A DNA stretch of 64,000 nt from Euryarchaeota archaeon UBA130. Lineage in GTDB: Archaea > Thermoplasmatota > Poseidoniia > Poseidoniales > Thalassarchaeaceae. The notes under the pieces are model-generated. The model made no database searches. It saw only the letters and a list, made by a program, of their open reading frames with translations, and had not been told where the DNA came from. Position numbers and translations under genes: made by a program. Below, piece by piece: positions 60,139-64,000 of this stretch. Within the stretch, counting starts at the first letter, position 1, and every line of letters begins with the position of its first letter. The stretch covers positions 17,473 through 81,472 of the forward strand of contig DAVY01000007.1 in assembly GCA_002505775.1 (NCBI GenBank), written 5' to 3'.

Positions 60139-61034
60139 AGGAGGCATTTTCTCTGACCAGCGACTGTTTTCTGGTCGCAATAGGTTATCATGGGAAAAAT
60201 TTCCATGGCTCGCAGATTCAGCCCAGTGTAAGGACGGTTCAAGGTGCCCTGATTGATGCTCTCAAAGAAATCGGTTGGTGGTCAAAGGGTTGCCTTTGGA
60301 TATTTAGCCGGACCGACTCTGGAGTAAGTGTGAGGATGAATCTGATTAGACTTGATTTACCCGACAGAATTACCAAATCAATTGAAGGACCTTCGGTGAT
60401 TACAGCCCTTAACGACCGCCTACCGGATGATATTGTTGCCTGGGGGGCAAGAAAGGTCCCTTCAATCACATCATCGAGACCAATAATTTCAAGAAAATAC
60501 TTCTACAGGTGTGAGGTGATGAAAAACTGGCCTCAGGATGTTAATCTTAACCTCCTCGAGGAGGCGTGTGAACTATTTGTTGGCACACACAATTTTACCA
60601 ATCTTTGCAGACTCGAAGAAGGAAAAAATCCAGTGAGGAGTGTGGTTAATTGTGAACCATGGCTGAACCACGACGGAAGGCCGATAGGAATTTCTGTTAC
60701 AGCAGAATCATTCCTTTGGAATCAAGTCAGGAGGATGGCCTCTGCGATAACAGGAGTCGTTTCTGGGGAATTTAAGCTTGAATTTGTCGCCAATGCTTTG
60801 AAAAATCCTCAAACTCCTATCGATATGGGGATGGGGACATCAAAAGGTTTGATACTCTGGGAGATAGAACACGTCTCCCTAGGAGGGTTAGGAACTGGGA
60901 CGACTCCTGATACTAGAATTTTCTCAAAACCACCACTATCGATCCGCCATCACAAAACTTGGATGAGTCTAAGCTCCCTAGAAATGTCCACAATGTTAAA
61001 TTCAGAATGGATTAGAGAGATCGGTCTACCCTAA
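60135..61034 (+). CDS. truA: tRNA pseudouridine synthase A
   Basis: Makes pseudouridine at positions 38-40 of tRNA. 299 residues with TTG start overlapping the TPR stop (TTGA). Seen: VAIGYHGKNFHGSQIQPSV, VQGALIDALKEIGW, the catalytic-Asp loop FSRTDSGVSVRMNLI (usual form is GRTDxGVHA), FVGTHNFTNLCRLEEG and FLWNQVRRMASAITGV near the end. Ends with a 23-base overlap with the convergent ribK. Confidence 0.93.
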   Translation: MKEAFSLTSDCFLVAIGYHGKNFHGSQIQPSVRTVQGALIDALKEIGWWSKGCLWIFSRTDSGVSVRMNLIRLDLPDRITKSIEGPSVITALNDRLPDDIVAWGARKVPSITSSRPIISRKYFYRCEVMKNWPQDVNLNLLEEACELFVGTHNFTNLCRLEEGKNPVRSVVNCEPWLNHDGRPIGISVTAESFLWNQVRRMASAITGVVSGEFKLEFVANALKNPQTPIDMGMGTSKGLILWEIEHVSLGGLGTGTTPDTRIFSKPPLSIRHHKTWMSLSSLEMSTMLNSEWIREIGLP

Positions 61035-61455
61035 TCCAGACTTCTTCGCCATCAATGCAGGGAAGATCTTCCCTAAGGAAAGTGTTGGAAATTATTTCTG
61101 CCGTTTCGGTATGCCTAGTTAAGTCTGGTATTAGCAGTGCACATCTAATCCAAGTCTTGGAATCAACGGAAATATTTGCCAGAAATGCTGTAGCTCCTCC
61201 AAACGACTTACCATCTCTTTCAAATCCCTGAATTCTGATTGGATTAAGGCCGACAATCTGCGTTCCTTGATCCAATCCTGACGCCACTCTTAGCTTCCTG
61301 TAAGGATTCAGACTCTCACTCTCTAGATTGACATTTAGAGTCCCTGGCCACGCACTTGACCCTAGTACCTCTTTGAATTGCTCTTGATAATGTGGTTGTG
61401 CCATAAAAACATGTGCTCTACCAAGGCCACTAGATACCGCACCATGCAGTAGCAT
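61012..61455 (-). CDS. ribK: CTP-dependent riboflavin kinase
   Basis: Phosphorylates riboflavin to FMN using CTP. 147 residues, the archaeal family (DUF120) without an HTH domain. Seen: GAVSSGLGRAHVFM and PGTLNVNLESESLN, the CTP/Mg2+ and riboflavin sites, then GGATAFLANISVDSKTWI. SD (GAGAGG) before ATG. Functional partner of RibL at 14.4 kb but far from the rib run, so it is probably regulated separately. Overlaps truA at its 3' end. Confidence 0.93.
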   Translation of the reverse strand: MLLHGAVSSGLGRAHVFMAQPHYQEQFKEVLGSSAWPGTLNVNLESESLNPYRKLRVASGLDQGTQIVGLNPIRIQGFERDGKSFGGATAFLANISVDSKTWIRCALLIPDLTRHTETAEIISNTFLREDLPCIDGEEVWIRVDRSL

Positions 61456-61497
61456 AACCTCTCCTCATGCACATCCCTCATAAGGTTCCGCTTCAAG

Positions 61498-62382
61498 TCA
61501 CAGATAGAAAACATTGCCCTCTTTGCAAATTTCCCAGCCCATCGATACTAACTTCTCTGATTGTAAACTCCGCTCGTCTAATAGAGGGTTGGTATGGTTG
61601 AGGTGGGTGAAATGTATCTCAGGGTCCCTGTCGCCCCTTTTTCCTAGTCTGCTCAAAGTCTCGGTTACAGTGGGATGAGGAATCTCGCTAACATTTCTAT
61701 TGGAAATCTCACTGTAGTCCCAAAATGTCCCATCTATCAGTGCAATATCAATATCCAATTGCCGGAGCCACTGTAATATGCCTACGTCTCCAACTAGGGT
61801 CTCTGACCAAGAGTCTTGATCTGGCATAAATAGCAGGCTTCTTGCTTCCCCCCTAATTATCAAGGCGTGATTGTCAGAAAGCTCAGACCTGTGTGGGATG
61901 GGGATAGCCGTGATCGTAAATCCACAACCTTCTGATGGTTCGAAGGGTCCCATGGGATTCCATATATTCAACTCAATTACTCCTTGATCAATCATCATTT
62001 CCCACGACGGTGTTTTCTGGATAAGTACACTCATTGACTCGCTACAATGGACTTTAATTCCGCTGAGTCCCATCGCCTCCCTGCCAAGTAGGCCGAGTCC
62101 GTCAATGTGGCCAAGATGAGCATGTGTCAGGGAAAAGCTAGAGGGGGGCCAATCCAGATTCCCCAAAGAAGACCAGAGACCGAATTGCTCTGACATCATC
62201 CTACTGGCTTCAATCATGTGCGTCGATCCATCTGTGCCTTTCAATCCCAATGAGACTGGCATCCTAGATAGTGTCGAGTCACCTCTGGCTTTCGCACAGC
62301 AGTCCTTCAAGCATCCAACCTGTGGATATCCACCGTCCTGAGCAATCCCAAGTACAGTGACTTCCACAGATACACGAGTCAT
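61498..62382 (-). CDS. PqqB-like metallo-b-lactamase-fold hydrolase
   Basis: 294 residues. MBL fold of the PqqB type: LGIAQDGGYPQVGCLKDCCAK at the N-terminus, TLTHAHLGHIDGLG-type metal motif (LTHAHLGHIDGLGL; about residues 84-97) and later IHFTHLNHTNPLL. The GC-x3-CC pattern fits PqqB homologues outside PQQ operons. No other pqq gene is in the window, so a PQQ role is doubtful. Divergent from the KBL-type gene. Confidence 0.85.
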   Translation of the reverse strand: MTRVSVEVTVLGIAQDGGYPQVGCLKDCCAKARGDSTLSRMPVSLGLKGTDGSTHMIEASRMMSEQFGLWSSLGNLDWPPSSFSLTHAHLGHIDGLGLLGREAMGLSGIKVHCSESMSVLIQKTPSWEMMIDQGVIELNIWNPMGPFEPSEGCGFTITAIPIPHRSELSDNHALIIRGEARSLLFMPDQDSWSETLVGDVGILQWLRQLDIDIALIDGTFWDYSEISNRNVSEIPHPTVTETLSRLGKRGDRDPEIHFTHLNHTNPLLDERSLQSEKLVSMGWEICKEGNVFYL

Positions 62383-62456
62383 GACCTCGGATAGAGGACT
62401 AGGAAATGAAGAACTCGCTCCGATGGAGCCATGTACCTCCTACCTAATCGGGAGCC

Positions 62457-63635
62457 ATGGCGGCCGACCTGTCGTGGATGTCCGATAGGCTAGATCAACT
62501 GAAATCACAGGATTTGGAATGGAGCCCACCGGTATTGGAATCCGCGAGTGGACCTCATTGCAAAGTTGGTGGAAAAGATATGATCATGCTTTCTGCCAAT
62601 AACTATCTGAATCTGACTACTCATCCAAAAGTAGTCGAGGCGGCTTTGCAGGCGACGAGGAAATATGGTGCCGGATCAGGTTCAGTTAGAGCAATAGCTG
62701 GGACACTGGATATCCACCTAGAGGCTGAGAGGAAAGCGGCAGAATTCAAGGAAGTAGAGGCGTCCCTGATTTATTCAGCGGGTTACACAGCAAATGTTGG
62801 CCTTATACCGACACTGGTTAGGGGCAAGCAGGATGTAATAATTTCAGACGAACTCAACCATGGCTCTATTATTGATGGAGTCAGGCTCACCAAGGCCAGT
62901 AGATCAGTATACCCACACAATGACATTGGCGCCCTTGAAAGTACACTTTCACAAAATAAGGACGCGGAGAGAATCCTAATCATTACTGATGGCGTGTTCA
63001 GCATGGATGGTGACATAGCACCACTCGATCAGATAACAGACGTAGCAGAGGATTATGGAGCTATGATAATGGTTGACGATTGTCATGGTGAGGGAGTTCT
63101 AGGAGACGGCAAGGGAATAGTCGCACATTTCGGACTCCAGGGTCGAGTTGACTTTGAATTGGGCTCATACTCCAAGGCCATGGGGGTCCAAGGAGGAATA
63201 TTGGCTGGATCAGAATTAGTGAGGAGATATGCACTAAACCACAGTCGCTCATGGCTACTCTCTGGAAGCCAACCACCAGGAGTAGCAGCATCTCAGAAGG
63301 CGGCAGTCGAAGTTCTAATGGATGAACCCGAACATGTCATGAAACTCTGGAAAAATACGAACTACTTCAGAACCGAGCTACAATCCATCGGATTCGATAC
63401 AGGGCTATCGGAAACTCCAATCATACCTGTTATGTGCGGGGAAAGTAAGGTAGCCAAGGATCTCTCTTCGATGCTATCCAGAAGTGGAATTTTGGTTGGG
63501 GCGATAGTTTTCCCAATGGTATCTAGGGATAAGGCTAGGGTAAGAACACAAATGTCATCCGGGCTCACAAGGGATGACTTGGACAAGGTCCTATCTGAGT
63601 TTGAGAGATGCGGAAAAAAATTAGGTTTGATTTGA
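62457..63635 (+). CDS. KBL/BioF-type PLP acyltransferase (2-amino-3-ketobutyrate CoA ligase-like)
   Basis: 392 residues, a-oxoamine synthase family, which condenses an amino acid with an acyl-CoA or the reverse. Seen: NNYLNLTTHPKVVEAALQA, the substrate-region GAGSGSVRAIAGTLDIHLEAE, IMVDDCHGEGVLGDGKG with PLP-binding Asp and His, and ELGSYSKAMGVQGG with the Schiff-base Lys. Threonine breakdown (KBL) or biotin synthesis (BioF) are the main options; no tdh or bio gene is nearby to decide. Followed by a thioesterase-like gene. Confidence 0.93.
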   Translation: MAADLSWMSDRLDQLKSQDLEWSPPVLESASGPHCKVGGKDMIMLSANNYLNLTTHPKVVEAALQATRKYGAGSGSVRAIAGTLDIHLEAERKAAEFKEVEASLIYSAGYTANVGLIPTLVRGKQDVIISDELNHGSIIDGVRLTKASRSVYPHNDIGALESTLSQNKDAERILIITDGVFSMDGDIAPLDQITDVAEDYGAMIMVDDCHGEGVLGDGKGIVAHFGLQGRVDFELGSYSKAMGVQGGILAGSELVRRYALNHSRSWLLSGSQPPGVAASQKAAVEVLMDEPEHVMKLWKNTNYFRTELQSIGFDTGLSETPIIPVMCGESKVAKDLSSMLSRSGILVGAIVFPMVSRDKARVRTQMSSGLTRDDLDKVLSEFERCGKKLGLI

Positions 63636-63645
63636 GGTAGAAATA

Positions 63646-64000
63646 ATGACGGCAATAGAATCAGATATTGGAGAATTGGATTGGGCAGTATCCACAGATA
63701 TAACGGTAAACTGGGGGGACATGGATTCTTTGGGACATGTTAACCATTCTGTTTTCGCGAAATGGATGGAAACCACTAGAATGAGATTTTTCTCCGAAAT
63801 AGGTATGATGGATCTCTATGAAAGCTCTAATATCGGGCCAATATTAGCGAAAATAGAGGTAGATTACAAGGCTCCAGTACTTTTCCCTGACGTCGTCAAC
63901 TGTAAGACATTGGTTTCTAGAATTGGTAGGAGCTCCTTCGACATGAGGTATGTTATCCATAGTTCAAATCAAAAAAATGATATTGTAGCCGTCGGAAATG
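63646..64000 (+). CDS. Acyl-CoA thioesterase (hotdog fold), cut by window edge
   Basis: First 118 codons of a YbgC/FadM-type thioesterase: WGDMDSLGHVNHSVFAKWME holds the catalytic Asp and the hotdog helix, then ILAKIEVDYKAPVLFPDVV and the strand DMRYVIHSS. Starts 10 bases after the KBL-type gene and probably shares its transcript. The 3' end lies outside. Confidence 0.85.
   Translation, partial: MTAIESDIGELDWAVSTDITVNWGDMDSLGHVNHSVFAKWMETTRMRFFSEIGMMDLYESSNIGPILAKIEVDYKAPVLFPDVVNCKTLVSRIGRSSFDMRYVIHSSNQKNDIVAVGN

Overview
The window reads as a stretch of a marine planktonic euryarchaeon, most likely Candidatus Poseidoniia (Marine Group II, a relative of Thermoplasmata). The evidence is a TATA-binding protein, archaeal FAD synthetase (RibL) and CTP-dependent riboflavin kinase (RibK), an archaeosine-type tRNA-guanine transglycosylase with a PUA domain, mevalonate kinase with a fused aconitase-X-type phosphomevalonate dehydratase, a SepF-like protein, an HTH_10 (Bat-type) regulator, and large secreted subtilase, PKD/CARDB and lipobox proteins mixed with bacterial-type enzymes. 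The lineage is an inference from gene content; no rRNA is present. The DNA is densely coding: no gene-free stretch exceeds about 160 bases. I saw no tRNA, rRNA, CRISPR array, insertion sequence or phage gene.

Layout. 1-6.2 kb: a molybdenum hydroxylase locus (partial large subunit, 2Fe-2S subunit, HTH_10 regulator, XdhC maturation factor, MocA-like nucleotidyltransferase), interleaved with a secreted subtilase and a divergent 10-TM metal permease. 6.1-11.3 kb: acyl-CoA dehydrogenase, a Ca2+/cation exchanger and a single-chain 2-oxoacid dehydrogenase E1 with a zinc ribbon. 11.3-15.7 kb: a flavin and redox run (ribB, ribL, ribE, ribH, trxB, ThiF-rhodanese). 15.8-19.9 kb: a 1271-residue protein joining a secreted subtilase to an MFS transporter, then a glutaredoxin. 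19.8-24.8 kb: an esterase, a lipoprotein, a membrane pyrophosphatase, a class I amidotransferase and an Nfu scaffold. 24.8-31.5 kb: small membrane proteins, endonuclease III, peroxiredoxin, SepF-like protein and a giant PKD/CARDB surface protein. 31.5-38.1 kb: tbp, mevalonate kinase, a membrane NarI/CCG iron-sulfur oxidoreductase, a C26 amidohydrolase and cysS. 38.1-45.4 kb: a surface-anchored amidohydrolase with a lamin-tail domain, a BNR-repeat lipoprotein and ileS. 45.5-52.7 kb: an HMA-DUF4396 membrane protein, nadE, a PH-domain protein, a PGES2-like GST, phosphomevalonate dehydratase and tgtA. 52.8-59.5 kb: a two-ATPase, two-permease ABC exporter operon with two trailing genes. 59.5-64 kb: a TPR protein, truA, ribK, a PqqB-like hydrolase, a KBL/BioF-type PLP enzyme and a truncated thioesterase.

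How the genes work together. RibB, RibE and RibH make riboflavin and RibK plus RibL (47 kb apart) convert it to FMN and FAD, which the acyl-CoA dehydrogenase, thioredoxin reductase and probably the molybdenum hydroxylase use. The acyl-CoA dehydrogenase and the NarI/CCG protein fit a fatty- or amino-acid oxidation chain feeding the membrane. Mevalonate kinase and phosphomevalonate dehydratase imply the archaeal mevalonate route to isoprenoid lipids. Secreted peptidases, the surface amidohydrolase and exporters fit a heterotroph living on proteins and polymers.

The most unusual items are the subtilase-MFS fusion, the roughly 55-residue insertion inside TBP, the tgtA product that has lost its zinc cysteines, the zinc-ribbon single-chain E1, the endonuclease III lacking a complete iron-sulfur motif, and the membrane-anchored lamin-tail amidohydrolase.
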